This document shows positions 25,201 through 34,100 of a DNA stretch of 64,000 nt, piece by piece; position 1 is the first letter of the stretch; each line of letters opens with the position of its first letter. The notes beneath the pieces are model-generated. The model made no database searches. It was given only the letters and a program-made list of their open reading frames with translations, and had not been told where the DNA came from. Position numbers and translations under genes: made by a program. Source of the stretch: Lamellibrachia satsuma (Eukaryota > Annelida > Polychaeta > Sabellida > Siboglinidae); NCBI GenBank assembly GCA_033239005.1, contig BSQZ01000006.1, positions 12,303,162 to 12,367,161 on the forward strand, given 5' to 3'.

Positions 25201-28200
25201 GAAATGAATTGACTCTGATCAGGTCACTGGCAACAGTGTGAATTGCCTTATGTCATAATATACTGGACCATCGTCCGAATTTTTACATCTGGTAAAAAAA
25301 AGTATTTAGGGGTTTGTCCAATGATTTCATCAAAACTAAATAACAAATTTGTACAAATAAGCCAGCACGTCGTTGTGAGTGGATAACTGATTTTTCGTGA
25401 AACAAAATCTGAAATGCGATGAGCGAGAAAACATTAAATTGGCGAGGGATCTTGAAACTATTTTGTTAATGTTCCGAAACATTTTCCTGAATGCGGTGAT
25501 CAGCAATCGTTTGTTGACTTACCCCAGCAATGACATCTTCCTCATCGAGAGTCTGCGAACAGTCGACTTCCAGACCATCCTTGTAAGAGCTCGCATTGAG
25601 TTAACTCGTCCTTGCCGCCAGGCGTTTCTGACTACATCAATGCCCCTGGACCTGTTGGTACTGGGCTGTGTTAACCAATGGGACTGCTCACTGGAATATA
25701 CGGACACGTCATATCGGGACATAACTTTAATTGGTAGTGGACTCGTCATCGCTGGTCCGACGGGTAACGATATAACTTTTCTGGAAACGCTGAAGTTTGG
25801 GCATGAGCTGCGTCTCAGCCAACTGGTTCCCAGAAACTTGTCGACCGAGACAGAAAGTGGGACAAAGTGCATGTGATTTGTCACTACATTTGTTACTACT
25901 GTTAGTGTAGTAGTAACACTATCACTGACTCATGAGGATGAGTTAACTCCTGTACCAGAAATGGTTCATGTGCTCCTAGACATTATTCATATATAATTAC
26001 AAACGGATTTTGTATTGGAAATCAAATGTGACCTTTCAGTGTCGTCCTATGGTGATGTCTTACTGAAAGATTCCAAAACAGTCCTACCTGATGGATGTGG
26101 TTGGATTGTGTTGGCAGGACTTACTTGACTAGCTGTCCTAACTGATGAATGTGATTGGATTGTGTTGGTAGGACCTATTTGGCTATCTAGTCTACCTGAT
26201 GAATGTGGTTGGATTGTGTTGGCAGGACCTACTTGGCTATCTGTTCTACCTGATGAATGCGACAACAGTTCCAACAGTGCCAAATGAGAAACCCTTATCC
26301 AGAAGTCGGCATGGAAAACCATCGCTGCTAAAGGTATGGTGGAGTGAATATAGTTGAATGAATATAGCCAAGGGGTATACCATGCCATGCTGCTCACATC
26401 GCTTGCCTAAAGTGATTTTGTTTGCATGTATAGTATCTATAGAGTCTTAGTAAACATAAAACCATGGTTAGCAATTTTACGTTTTGTTTTGATGGGGTCT
26501 CGAACATACATACCCCAAGTGTCTGTATTTTTGCCCGAAATGGTCACATTGACATTAATAAACAGATTAATAAAAGAAAAATTTGAGAAAAAAAATTGGG
26601 ACATTTTACTACCAAGAACACACCTAAATACTATTTTAAAGTCTTTATAGTTGTTTATTTTAATTGGTCTTTTTTCTGGGACTGTTGATCGTTAGCTGTA
26701 CTCGATTCCTACCGACCAGTGGCTACTTGTAGGTGGTGGACTGGGCCAGTGTGTTGCTGGACGCTCACCTCACACAAATGGTGTTGTCCCCCGAGGCCAG
26801 AAAGATCCTAGTCGAACTACACCAGGTCGTCGTCAACCAAGTAAGCAGGAAACTATCACAAGATGTTGTTGCTCTCCTCTTTATCCCTGAAGATTTTGTT
26901 CCCTTCTTCATTACTGATCTCGTTTTACTGCCATCTCCGCCACCCGTCTGCACTCCCCCCATCCCTTACTCTCAACTGCTGTCCCACTCCCGCCCATCGT
27001 AGTCTTCCTCTTCTCGGCCTTATAGGATTATTTATCCACCACCTCACTTAGAAATATGGTTTCAAATTCTGCTTGGGGTAGAAAGTGTAAAAAAAGAAAA
27101 AAATCTGTTTATGCAAGATTTGAAGAAGAACAGTGTCTGGAAAATTATTTACATTTTTAAGCTACTGTCCGACAGCAGGAAAATCTGCTCCAGTAAAATG
27201 AGTATAAGGAAGTTTCATGTATAACATCACTCGCCTTGAATATACGTAAATACATACATACATACATACATACATAAAGCTGTGTTACTTATTCTCAACT
27301 TGAAGGTTGTGATATTTATTATCATTACAGTAGAACCCCTCATTTAAGACCGCCCACAAAATTACAGTGATGTGGTCTTAAAAGAGGGGTGGTCACTCAT
27401 GAGGGGTTTGATCATTTCTGTCTCATCCACAAAAGTAATTTGCTGTCAGTAACATATAACGTGTTTTAATTAATCAAACATAAAAATGCATAGTATACAA
27501 ATCATCTCAGCTGCATGTAAACAGCTCCATTCCAAACACGTCATAATTGCTGCAATCTATATAAATCATAATTGTTGCATGCTGAAAAATCACTGCTGCT
27601 AAAAAATCACTCTTGCCATCTGTGCCGATTTTCGTGTTTCTCTTTTGTCCCAATTTTTTTGCATCATGGCAAATGATGTCTGGATGTGCATGTTGCCTAC
27701 ACTCAGGCTGATGGAAATTGCTCAGGCGTACTCTACTTTTGCTAATCTATCCACAACTTTCACATGTTCTTCTAACGATAGAATCTTTCTCTTTCATCCA
27801 GACATCTTCTCACAACTTTCGAAAGTAGCGGTCTTTAAAAATTGGTGTTAACGGAAATTTGGATGAGATTTCCATAATTTGTTATAAAAAAGTGCTGCCA
27901 CCTATTAGATGATTGTTCACCAGGGGAAAAATTCAAAATGAACTGACCGTTGGTCGCGTTTTGCAAGTGGTGGTTGACAAGGGGTCATTTATACAGTGGT
28001 CGTAGTCCGTCAATGAAAAACTGTCGGGAAAGGCAGGTGGTCGCTGATCAGGGTGGTCGTTCATTGGGGGTTCTACTGTATGTCCAGTTATGCTTCAGCC
28101 ATTGTTTTATGCCATGATTGCCAGTGGTATCTGTCCATTGGCGTTTCAGTGTAATTGACCATAAGACTGGTATCTGTTATATTTTGCGAAACACCACTCC

Positions 28201-28712
28201 AAGGTTCTCAGGTTTCACTATCTCCACCCTTTGCAGCAGTGAGCCAATCAGTGTAGTGATCGCATTAGGCACAGCCTGCACCTGTAGGGCTTGGTTTATG
28301 CCACCAGCAAATGATGACAACCTCCCTCTTTCTCAAGTTAGAGGTTATGGAAATGTATTTGATTGTTATACAAGTGTGTTTGATTGTTATACAAGTGTGT
28401 TTGATTGTTATACAAGTGTGTTTGATTGTTATACAAGTATGTTTAATTGTTATACAAGTGTATTTGATTGTTATACAAGTGTGTTTGAATTTTATACAAG
28501 TGTGTTTGATTGTTATACAAGTGTGTTTGATTGTTATATAACTTTGATTGAATGCCGAACTCACGAGTTCCTTGGTCGCTCTATTGAAGGTACATTTCTA
28601 CGACGAGTTAGTCAGCTTGGAAGGACTTCTGGCACAACTAAGGCAAAGCCGAGCACCGTCCAACAAACAGACCATTGGTCACTACTGCATAGAGATGTTA
28701 CATATTGCATGA
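12062..28712 (+). CDS. NOL11: NOL11, nucleolar protein 11 (17 exons, complete)
   Basis: NOL11 belongs to the t-UTP/UtpA part of the small-subunit processome and supports rDNA transcription and 18S pre-rRNA processing in the nucleolus. Seventeen exons join in phase to 654 codons plus stop; the human protein is about 719 aa. The N-terminal 350 or so residues form the propeller part: [20 protein letters not shown] then TTGQYATV (human has SDQKP...W..KQGQIITCPA), [32 protein letters not shown], and [16 protein letters not shown]. The C-terminal part is helical: [29 protein letters not shown], and [20 protein letters not shown] then EARKIL (human MDWICLLLDA...MPEAKRLL). Start chosen at ATG 12062 ([20 protein letters not shown]). 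All introns are GT-AG; intron 13 is U12-type. Confidence 0.93.
12540..12900 (-). mobile_element. LINE RT C-terminal fragment in NOL11 intron 1
   Basis: Minus-strand frames give [40 protein letters not shown] and [12 protein letters not shown], the segment after the RT active site. Stops and shifts break it. It is a third LINE lineage in the window. Confidence 0.75.
13619..13732 (+). CDS. NOL11: NOL11 exon 2
   Basis: Acceptor CATTTCAG|GTAAAT, donor ACG|GTAAGA, 38 codons, phase 0. Contains NDQKPVKDW and TTGQYATV. Confidence 0.93.
14255..14311 (+). CDS. NOL11: NOL11 exon 3
   Basis: Acceptor TTTTCAG|ACATTG, donor CGT|GTAAGT, 19 codons ([19 protein letters not shown]). Confidence 0.92.
15129..15212. 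repeat. (TA)n microsatellite in NOL11 intron 3
   Basis: About 40 TA dinucleotides with rare interruptions. Confidence 0.95.
16140..16238. repeat. (TA)n microsatellite in NOL11 intron 3
   Basis: Near-perfect TA run of about 95 bases, with one TTCTATA interruption. Confidence 0.95.
16494..16858. repeat. 24-bp minisatellite, about 15 copies, just before NOL11 exon 4
   Basis: Head-to-tail units of CTGATATAAAACAACACTGT plus TTGC, nearly identical (rare C/T, A/C changes). The array ends about 24 bp before the exon 4 acceptor. Because 24 is a multiple of three, long open frames appear on both strands. They are repeat artefacts. Confidence 0.95.
16883..17083 (+). CDS. NOL11: NOL11 exon 4
   Basis: Acceptor GTTCTTAG|TTGGGG, donor AGT|GTAAGT, 67 codons in phase 0. 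It continues the propeller ([40 protein letters not shown]). Confidence 0.9.
17920..18622. repeat. 32-bp minisatellite, about 21 copies, abutting NOL11 exon 5
   Basis: Unit TTACATTGTTACCGGGATTG plus ACTCTGTTACAG, with two 29-bp variants lacking one GTT. The final copy runs to within about 8 bp of the exon 5 acceptor, so it overlaps the expected branch point and polypyrimidine region. Confidence 0.95.
18630..18717 (+). CDS. NOL11: NOL11 exon 5
   Basis: Acceptor ATTTTGCAG|ACAAAT, donor GACA|GTAAGT, phase 1 end. Codes for [20 protein letters not shown] and QILEWQISD. Confidence 0.9.
19295..19366 (+). CDS. NOL11: NOL11 exon 6
   Basis: Acceptor GTTGCAG|ATGTTA, donor CTCT|GTAAGT, phase 1 at both ends. 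Codes for [20 protein letters not shown] and LIL. Confidence 0.9.
19402..19605. repeat. tandem repeat, about four copies of a 50-70 bp unit, NOL11 intron 6
   Basis: Repeats built on GGCATATTTAGGGGGTCCAT, GGTCCATGCCCACC and TGGCTTAAATTTGTTGTGG. The array begins about 35 bp after the exon 6 donor. Confidence 0.85.
19976..20155 (+). CDS. NOL11: NOL11 exon 7
   Basis: Acceptor CGCTACAG|CTAATA is the only nearby AG that keeps phase; donor CAGG|GTAATA, phase 1. Codes for [20 protein letters not shown], then [20 protein letters not shown]. The polypyrimidine tract is weak, so the start may be a few codons off. Confidence 0.82.
20219..20320. repeat. dispersed repeat copy, related to 35238-35340
   Basis: Shares the pattern ATTAATGCTGTCA..ATTCCAATTTTCATAG.TCTGTTCAGTTC with the TXN2 intron 1 copy, in the same orientation. 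Class unknown. Confidence 0.6.
20713..20795 (+). CDS. NOL11: NOL11 exon 8
   Basis: Acceptor GTTACAG|CTGGTC, donor CACAG|GTAAGT. Codes for [20 protein letters not shown] and AVKAKAQ, corresponding to the family's LSVWNIKF strand. Confidence 0.9.
21265..21393 (+). CDS. NOL11: NOL11 exon 9
   Basis: Acceptor CTTCCAG|CTCTAC, donor GAG|GTATTT, 43 codons. [20 protein letters not shown] matches the family's [28 protein letters not shown] follows as in human SLAGALGKL. Confidence 0.93.
21541..21700 (+). mobile_element. tRNA-headed SINE-like element in NOL11 intron 9
   Basis: Begins with a tRNA-like head (GCGTTGCGGTTAGAACGCC, anticodon region CTCTCGA, B box GGTTTGAATCC), then a non-tRNA body. The acceptor stem does not pair well, so it is not called as a tRNA gene. 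Confidence 0.55.
22098..22154 (+). CDS. NOL11: NOL11 exon 10
   Basis: Acceptor CCCCACAG|GAGTCG, donor AAG|GTAAGT, 19 codons ([19 protein letters not shown]), phase 0. Confidence 0.85.
22325..22530. repeat. dispersed repeat family copy 1 (NOL11 intron 10)
   Basis: Shares TTTGTCCAATGATTTCAACA..AAACTAAA and TTTGCACAAATGAGCTAGC with copies at about 25262-25470 and 53300-53492. No coding potential; class unknown. Confidence 0.65.
22687..22874 (+). CDS. NOL11: NOL11 exon 11
   Basis: Acceptor CCTCACAG|ACACCC, donor GGAAG|GTGCGT, phase 2. Codes for 62 full codons of helical protein: [52 protein letters not shown]. The family has FYPRNCLMQLIQTH at the matching place. Confidence 0.93.
22875..23878. 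other. NOL11 intron 11
   Basis: AT-rich. It contains a short stretch (23036-23065, CTCGTGCTCAGCGGCGCATC) that recurs near 44450, probably part of a dispersed repeat. Confidence 0.5.
23879..24004 (+). CDS. NOL11: NOL11 exon 12
   Basis: Acceptor GTTGCAG|CATGTG, donor TCCG|GTAGGC, phase 2. Codes for [20 protein letters not shown] then [11 protein letters not shown], matching the family's DVQLLQLCLQQFPDIPE. Confidence 0.9.
24642..24758 (+). CDS. NOL11: NOL11 exon 13
   Basis: Acceptor GTCTTTAG|CACTGA; ends KATL + AT in phase 2 at a U12-type donor GTATCCTTT. Acidic linker, then [10 protein letters not shown]. Confidence 0.88.
24759..25503 (+). other. NOL11: U12-type (minor spliceosome) intron 13 of NOL11
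   Basis: The 5' splice site is GTATCCTTTC, the minor-spliceosome consensus (R)TATCCTTT. TTTTCCTGAAT at 25482-25492 resembles the U12 branch site (TTCCTTRAC) and lies about 11-12 nt before the CAG at 25501-25503, the spacing expected for U12 introns. Splicing here keeps phase and gives [20 protein letters not shown], an ungapped fit to the recalled human stretch RAALLNAILHSAYSETFLL. Confidence 0.85.
25262..25470. repeat. dispersed repeat family copy 2 (inside the U12 intron)
   Basis: Shares TTTGTCCAATGATTTCATCA..AAACTAAATAAC and GTACAAATAAGCCAGCA with the copies at 22325 and 53300. It ends about 10-15 bp before the U12 branch site. Confidence 0.6.
25504..25582 (+). CDS. NOL11: NOL11 exon 14
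   Basis: Acceptor GATCAG|CAATCG (U12-type), donor CTT|GTAAGA. Codes for [20 protein letters not shown] then DFQTIL. A longer version from 25447 is open and phase-compatible but lacks family support. Confidence 0.85.
26080..26259. repeat. 54-bp tandem repeat duplicating the NOL11 exon 15 acceptor
   Basis: About 3.3 copies. Each unit holds TTGGATTGTGTTGGCAG, an acceptor, followed by GACCTACTTGGCTATCTG, the first codons of exon 15, and CTACCTGATGAATG. Acceptor-like AGs lie at 26116-26117, 26170-26171 and 26224-26225. The last copy merges into the real exon. Confidence 0.9.
26226..26333 (+). CDS. NOL11: NOL11 exon 15
   Basis: Acceptor GTTGGCAG|GACCTA, donor AAG|GTATGG, 36 codons, phase 0. [20 protein letters not shown] matches the family's [20 protein letters not shown]. 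Use of the upstream acceptor at 26170-26171 would add exactly 18 codons in frame. Confidence 0.88.
26733..26840 (+). CDS. NOL11: NOL11 exon 16
   Basis: Acceptor ACTTGTAG|GTGGTG, donor CAA|GTAAGC, 36 codons. [20 protein letters not shown] then [16 protein letters not shown], the best conserved C-terminal block of NOL11. Confidence 0.94.
27328..28078. mobile_element. non-autonomous Tc1/pogo-like element (about 750 bp) in NOL11 intron 16
   Basis: Inverted ends CAGTAGAACCCCTCATTTA (left) and, reversed, CAGTAGAACCCCCAATGAA (right), flanked by TA on both sides (27326-27327 and 28079-28080). That is the target duplication of Tc1/mariner/pogo elements. There is no transposase ORF. GGTGGTC and GTGGTC repeats recur next to both ends. 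Confidence 0.8.
28353..28545. repeat. 21-bp minisatellite, about nine copies, just before the NOL11 last exon
   Basis: Units of GTGTGTTTGATTGTTATACA plus A; two copies vary (TATGTTTAATTG, TTTGAATTTTATAC). The array ends about 44 bp before the exon 17 acceptor. The 21-bp period keeps a seven-residue repeat open in several frames, which is an artefact. Confidence 0.95.
28590..28712 (+). CDS. NOL11: NOL11 exon 17 (last)
   Basis: Acceptor TATTGAAG|GTACAT; codes for [20 protein letters not shown] and [12 protein letters not shown], then TGA. The human end (SFRELQKL...GLYSIEVLELF) has the same layout. Confidence 0.92.
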   Translation, partial: VHFYDELVSLEGLLAQLRQSRAPSNKQTIGHYCIEMLHIA

Positions 28713-28800
28713 CCGACAACCAAGGCATAGGGATGGAGATTTTGCCTACATGCATCGTTCTGGCAACTAACTGGTCAATTCTTGTAGGTTTCAAAGCCAC

Positions 28801-28806
28801 AATAAA
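28801..28806 (+). terminator. NOL11: NOL11 polyadenylation signal
   Basis: AATAAA 89 bp after the NOL11 stop codon. A GT/T-rich stretch follows at about 28835-28860. Confidence 0.6.
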
Positions 28807-28859
28807 TGCATGCTGCGTGTGTGGAAATCAGTTCTCGAGTTTTGTTTTGTAGGGACTGG

Positions 28860-29157
28860 TTTCTTTAAAATCACTGGAACCAATTCATTCGAATTTATTA
28901 AATTCCATTTTCACCTTATGTTAATCTTACTTTTGGACAGCATTCCTTTATATTTTCCAGTAAACACCAGTATTATCCCACCACCCTGTCCAAAATCGTT
29001 TTTTCATACAGTGAAAACCCCAACCTTGATTTCATGGAAAACAGGTTTTACACATTTCTACTAATGACATGCATTCACACTTCGAATTGATGTACCATTA
29101 TATGTTTGGGTCCCGACAGGTGTAAAAACGTGTAAACCTCATAAAAAAATAATATAA
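28860..29157. other. intergenic, NOL11 to LINE remnant
   Basis: AT-rich; nothing recognised apart from short homology of AAAACCCCAACCTTGAT to sequence near 35050. Confidence 0.4.
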
Positions 29158-30490
29158 AGTTTAAAAAGGGTTCGAGAAATAAGTCAGAGAATTACAGACC
29201 AGTGAGTTTAACATCAGTGATTTGTAAGTTATTAGAAAGGTTAATTAAAGACCATATGGTAGACTTCCTTGTTAGGCATAAATTATTAAATCCATCTCGA
29301 CATGGATTCCTAAGAGAGGTCATGCTTAAGAAATAACTAAGTGGATAGACGAGGGATCACCAGAAGATAAATTATTATATACTTAGATTTTCAGAAAGCT
29401 TTTGACAAAGTGCCACATTGAAGTTTACTACTTAAATTAAAAGCTCATGCTATTGGGGATGGCATAATCGTCTAGCTAGAACAGCGTCTGACTGATGGAA
29501 GATAGCGTGTTGTAGTAGATGGGGAAGTTTCAAACGAAATCAGTTTTGAGTGGAGTACCACAACGATCAGTATTAGGACCTTTATTATTCTTAATATATA
29601 TATCAGTGACTTAGATGATAATGTAACAAGCAATGTACTGAAATTTGCAGATGACACAAGTGTTTAGAAGGGTTAACAGTAATGGTGATAAACGAGAGAT
29701 GTTAAATTTTGGGAAATGTAAATGCTTACATACAGGAAGATACACGACATGGAAACTTAGATGTAAACTATAAAATGGGAGATACTGTTCTGGGTACTAC
29801 TATAAAAGAAAAGGACTTAAGGAGTTACAATGTGCACTGGTATGAAAGTTTCAGGGCAGTGGGGTATTGCAGCTTTAAAGGGTAATAAAATTATTGGGTT
29901 GATTAGGAGAAATATAACATACAAGGAGAAAAAAGTTAATTATTAATTAATTAATTATTAATAGTTAGGCCTCGTTTAGAGCGCTGTATACAAGCATGGA
30001 GACCCAAAGAAGGATACAGATGAGCTTCAAAGAATAGTAGAGCAACTAAAATGATTCTTGAACTGAGACCTTAGTTATGAAGAATCACTGAAAGAATGTG
30101 GTTTAACAAGCCTAGAGACAAGGCAGTTAAGAGGAGATTAAATTGAAGTTTTTAAGATATTGAATGGGTATGAAAATATTGGTAGAAATATTTTTTATAA
30201 CTCAAGAAACAATAGAACCAGAGGACATGAGGTAGCATTAGTAAAGGATCCGTGTAGACTAGAAATCAGGAAGTATTCGTTCTCACAGAGGACAATCAAT
30301 GAATGGAACAAATTACCTATAGATTGTGTAACTGCTAGCAGCATGAATATGTTTAAAAACAAGATCGACACGTATCTCAGGAGGGCGGATTACACATATA
30401 TTAAAAATGTTGGACTCTCAATAAGCCAGTGGCTTCCTTGTCCACCTGCCATCTGGACCTTTGCCCTGGATGGCAATCTTGTTAAAATGT
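29158..30490 (+). mobile_element. 5'-truncated, decayed copy of the resident CR1-like LINE
   Basis: Matches the full-length element from about 3829 to its 3' end (shared AAAAGGGTTCGAGAAATAAG at the left and TGGATGGCAATCTTGTTAAA at the right). Deletions and stops interrupt the RT; the last 70 or so codons are open from 30160. Its 3' end helps to define the boundary of the intact copy. Confidence 0.93.
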
Positions 30491-30721
30491 GATACTATCA
30501 ATACACACATAAAAACTTGACTCATGTTTGCGCCATACAATATATGTTTATTATATGTAAATGTTACACATTGCTCAAGAAATAAACAAATCCTAGTATA
30601 GTACGACTAACAATAATTGTTAGTTACAGTACATTTACAAGTCCTGCACATGACATTATAGCTCGTAGAACAATTGCCTAGGCCCATTAGCAATGACAAA
30701 GATGACAAAATGCTTTGCCTT

Positions 30722-30724
<3 letters not shown>

Positions 30725-30800
<76 letters not shown>
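30725..30800. repeat. (TA)n microsatellite
   Basis: Pure TA run of about 75 bases, between the LINE copy and the TXN2 3' end. Confidence 0.95.
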
Positions 30801-30804
<4 letters not shown>

Positions 30805-30831
30805 TTTCCAAATCAGGTTATATCTACATTG

Positions 30832-30837
30832 TTTATT
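30832..30837 (-). terminator. TXN2: TXN2 polyadenylation signal (AATAAA on the minus strand)
   Basis: TTTATT on the plus strand, about 240 bp past the TXN2 stop. It is the nearest canonical signal seen. Confidence 0.45.
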
Positions 30838-31075
30838 TTAATGCCTTTGCGATATACAAAAGGTGAGATTTAACAAAAGAATCCAACTTCTTAAAGGCAA
30901 TGTACAACAATTTACATTGTTTAACTGCTTAGTTTTTTTATAGACATAGGAACCATATTGACAGTTAATTTTATAATGCTGTTGAAGAATGCTGACAATA
31001 TCAACTAGAATTGGCTGTGGATGTCGACCCCATGCTGTAGCTATTTACCCTGCAGTAGGAAGGCATAGTGGTAAT

Positions 31076-31192
31076 TTATGGAGGAAGCAAGTTGTTGATG
31101 AAAGACGTGAGGTCGGCCTCTTCCTTCAAACCAATGAACTTGTCGACAACCTTTCCGTCTTTCACGGCCAGGACCGTAGGCACGGCTTGCAC
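31076..31192 (-). CDS. TXN2: TXN2 exon 3 (last)
   Basis: Acceptor GCCACAG|GTGCAA; VQAVPTVLAVKDGKVVDKFI to the stop TAA at 31076-31078. Confidence 0.95.
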   Translation of the reverse strand: MQAVPTVLAVKDGKVVDKFIGLKEEADLTSFINNLLPP

Positions 31193-34100
31193 CTGTGGCA
31201 GGTAATGCAACACATTGTATAACTTACATAATAACTCCAAGCAGGGTTGGTGTCAATTACGATGCTGCCAGGGCTGAAAAAAATCATTATTTAAAATAAT
31301 CGGATTTTTTTAATCCGATGCATACCTGTCTAAACAGAGGGTACATGATTTTAGAGTGGTAGAATATTATATATACCAGTAATATAATTATAATATAGGT
31401 TGACTTAAAACAGCAACATAAATGTCACTTAAAAAGTATTGTATCAGCACTGTCAGCAGTCTATTACAAGGGCTAACATTTACATGCTGAAAAATACAAT
31501 CACTTTGAATCATTAGCAACTTTGTCTTGTTTAACTGTAAAATAAGAAATATGACTATTAAACATACTTTAGCAAAATAACCACTTAAAATCAATGAACA
31601 CTCTAAGACTACAGGCTTATACAGAGTAGATAACTTGGAGCTGATGTTGGGCTCATTGAATTGAGATAGTGTCCACAGCTGCTTGTAGTTCCACAGGCAA
31701 AAAGTATTACAAGGCATGTTATGGCTGGCAATGCTGTTTGTTGAGAGGCTGCAAATTGGTAACAAAACTATACTAATGCAGACAGCCTCACTTGAGTCAA
31801 CATAGTAAATTGTTAGCAACTAGTACAAGTGCTTGTTTAAGAGGGATTTTATCTCAGGGCTTCCGACTTAAAAAGATGCTGCCTCTTGAAGACAAGTCTT
31901 TGTGGCTTCACTGCATTCAATATGCAGAAATGTGTAAAATGTCATCAATTGATACCAAATTAGAATGGGAGCACATCACAAGAAATTCAACTAATTCCAA
32001 CCAAATTTTTATTTTTATTTTTTATCTATTATTTTTTGAGTGATTTAAATCTTGATTTAAATCAATGATGAATTGGTAACAACTAGTACAAGTGCTTGCT
32101 TAAAGATCATATGCAAAGGTCGGATACATTTACTTGTTTTCACTCATTCTGGATAGAACTATATCCCCTTATTCATATTCAGTCATGAAATTGTAAAAAG
32201 TTGCACTAATTTAGTCATAAAACAGGGGATATGCCTAAAATCCTGAAGGCACTTTCCGAAACCAGTTTGTAGATTTTTGCCGGTAGATGTCAGGCCACGT
32301 GACCATTTTGGCCAAACAAACCAACATCGCACTTAACTTTTAGCAACATTTAGATCACACAAAATGTCGAGCAATGGCGATTCTGACGGTGCAACTGACA
32401 TATCATAAACCTTTTGAGTAGAGCTGTCTCAGATTGGCTTGCCATTTGGCTGTGATTTTGTCGTAGCACAGTGCACTAAGTACCTCACGGTCTACTATAG
32501 CTATTGTTTAAAATCTATACACGTTGCAGTGTTTTAATAGTGTTTCAAATAATGAAACTGATGTCACATCCAAATTCATTGTTTTTGCCCCACTGCAACA
32601 TATAAGCTTTTAACGTATGCAGATGTTCTGCGATGATATGGAATGACAATGTTTGTTGATGTTCTGCATTGCTGTGGAATGACAATGTTTGTTGATGTTC
32701 TGCGATGATATGGAATGACAATGTTTGTTGATGTTCGTTTGGCCAGGCTGACGTGACTCCATACGGACATTGCCGAGCAAAATGTCAAATCACTTGGGGC
32801 TTCTTTGCCACTAATATAATTAGCTTTTACTGAAGAGTAGCCAATAACATTATCTGTTTATACATTCCAAAAAAATTTTACAACTGAAACCAAGCCTGCA
32901 AAATACAAAAAAATTTAAGTTATACTAGCAAGCGCTCACATCGGGAAAACGCCACAGCATTTTTTATCTGAGAGCATTATGTGCAAAACTAAGATTGCAC
33001 TGTGTAGCATTTATCACAACAAAACTAAGATTGCACTGTGTAGCATTTATTACAACAAAACAATAACTATTAGTAAATTTGTAAATAAGATGTGCATCAA
33101 AATATTGGGATTTGTTTACATATTAAATATAAGCCTCTTTTTGGCTATTTCCAATGTAATATAGCAATGCGGCAAGTTCGTAATGCTTAATCGTTGCTGT
33201 TGTGAAGTTTGACGACACATAATAACTAATGTGTGAATCACAAATATCAGAATGTTAGTTCCTAGATAAGGTATACATAAATCATTATCTGTAGGTTGTT
33301 ATAAACTTATGATCTTGTGCACCATTTATTCAATACAGTATTTGTAATGTCAAATAATAGTTCAATAACTTTCACTGTCTATTCGGCTGTCTAGTTACCA
33401 AACGTTCTACGTACCCCAAAATCGATGGCGACTTCCGAATTGTTGTCAACATCAACTTTGGCGAGTGAGACTTTCCCTGCCATACCCCCAATGACTGACT
33501 CGAGTCGCGGCCCAAGCATCTTGCACGGGGCACACCATCTGAAACAGGAGTAAGGAGTCACAGGGGTTTGTCATACAACCAGACTTGGGGCCAATTACAT
33601 TATTGTAATTGAAACATTGTAATGAATTGTAATGAGTGTTTTGTTTTTAAAAGTAACTGGAATTGGTGAAAATGTAATGTTCAATAACTTTTTTAATATC
33701 ATGTAACTTTTTATTATTTGTTAGAAATAATCAATAGAATATAATATGTTGCATATATATATATATATATATATTTATTTAATTATATTTGTTTGCCATT
33801 GCAATGTGCAGACATTAAATAAAGCTGCTCCAAAATAGATTTTATTTTGGGGTGTTGAGTCGCTATTGGTTACTATGGTTACCTTTGTTGGGGCTATTTT
33901 TGTCATTCTTCAATATACATGAACAAGGATCCTGTAAAACCTGATCCAAGCTCCATGTTTTTGTAGATGACTGTCTCATCTATAGATCTATCTCCAGCAC
34001 AGTCGATAGCCTAGCACTCCAGGAAGACCTGGACAGACTTCATAAATGGTCCAACTTGTGGCAAATGAAATTTAACATCGACAAATGCCACACCATGAGA

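Noticed and set aside
25447..25503. Longer exon 14 starting at 25447
   Set aside because: Phase-compatible, but the acceptor is poor, the sequence is partly repeat-derived and the added residues have no counterpart in the family. The U12 reading fits better.
25397..25876. A 159-codon frame as a single gene
   Set aside because: Only 25504-25582 matches NOL11. The left part is a dispersed repeat and the right part is intron read-through past a good donor.
28118..28852. A 244-codon plus-strand frame with VFDCYTS repeats
   Set aside because: It runs through the 21-bp minisatellite. The real NOL11 exon 17 uses a different frame.
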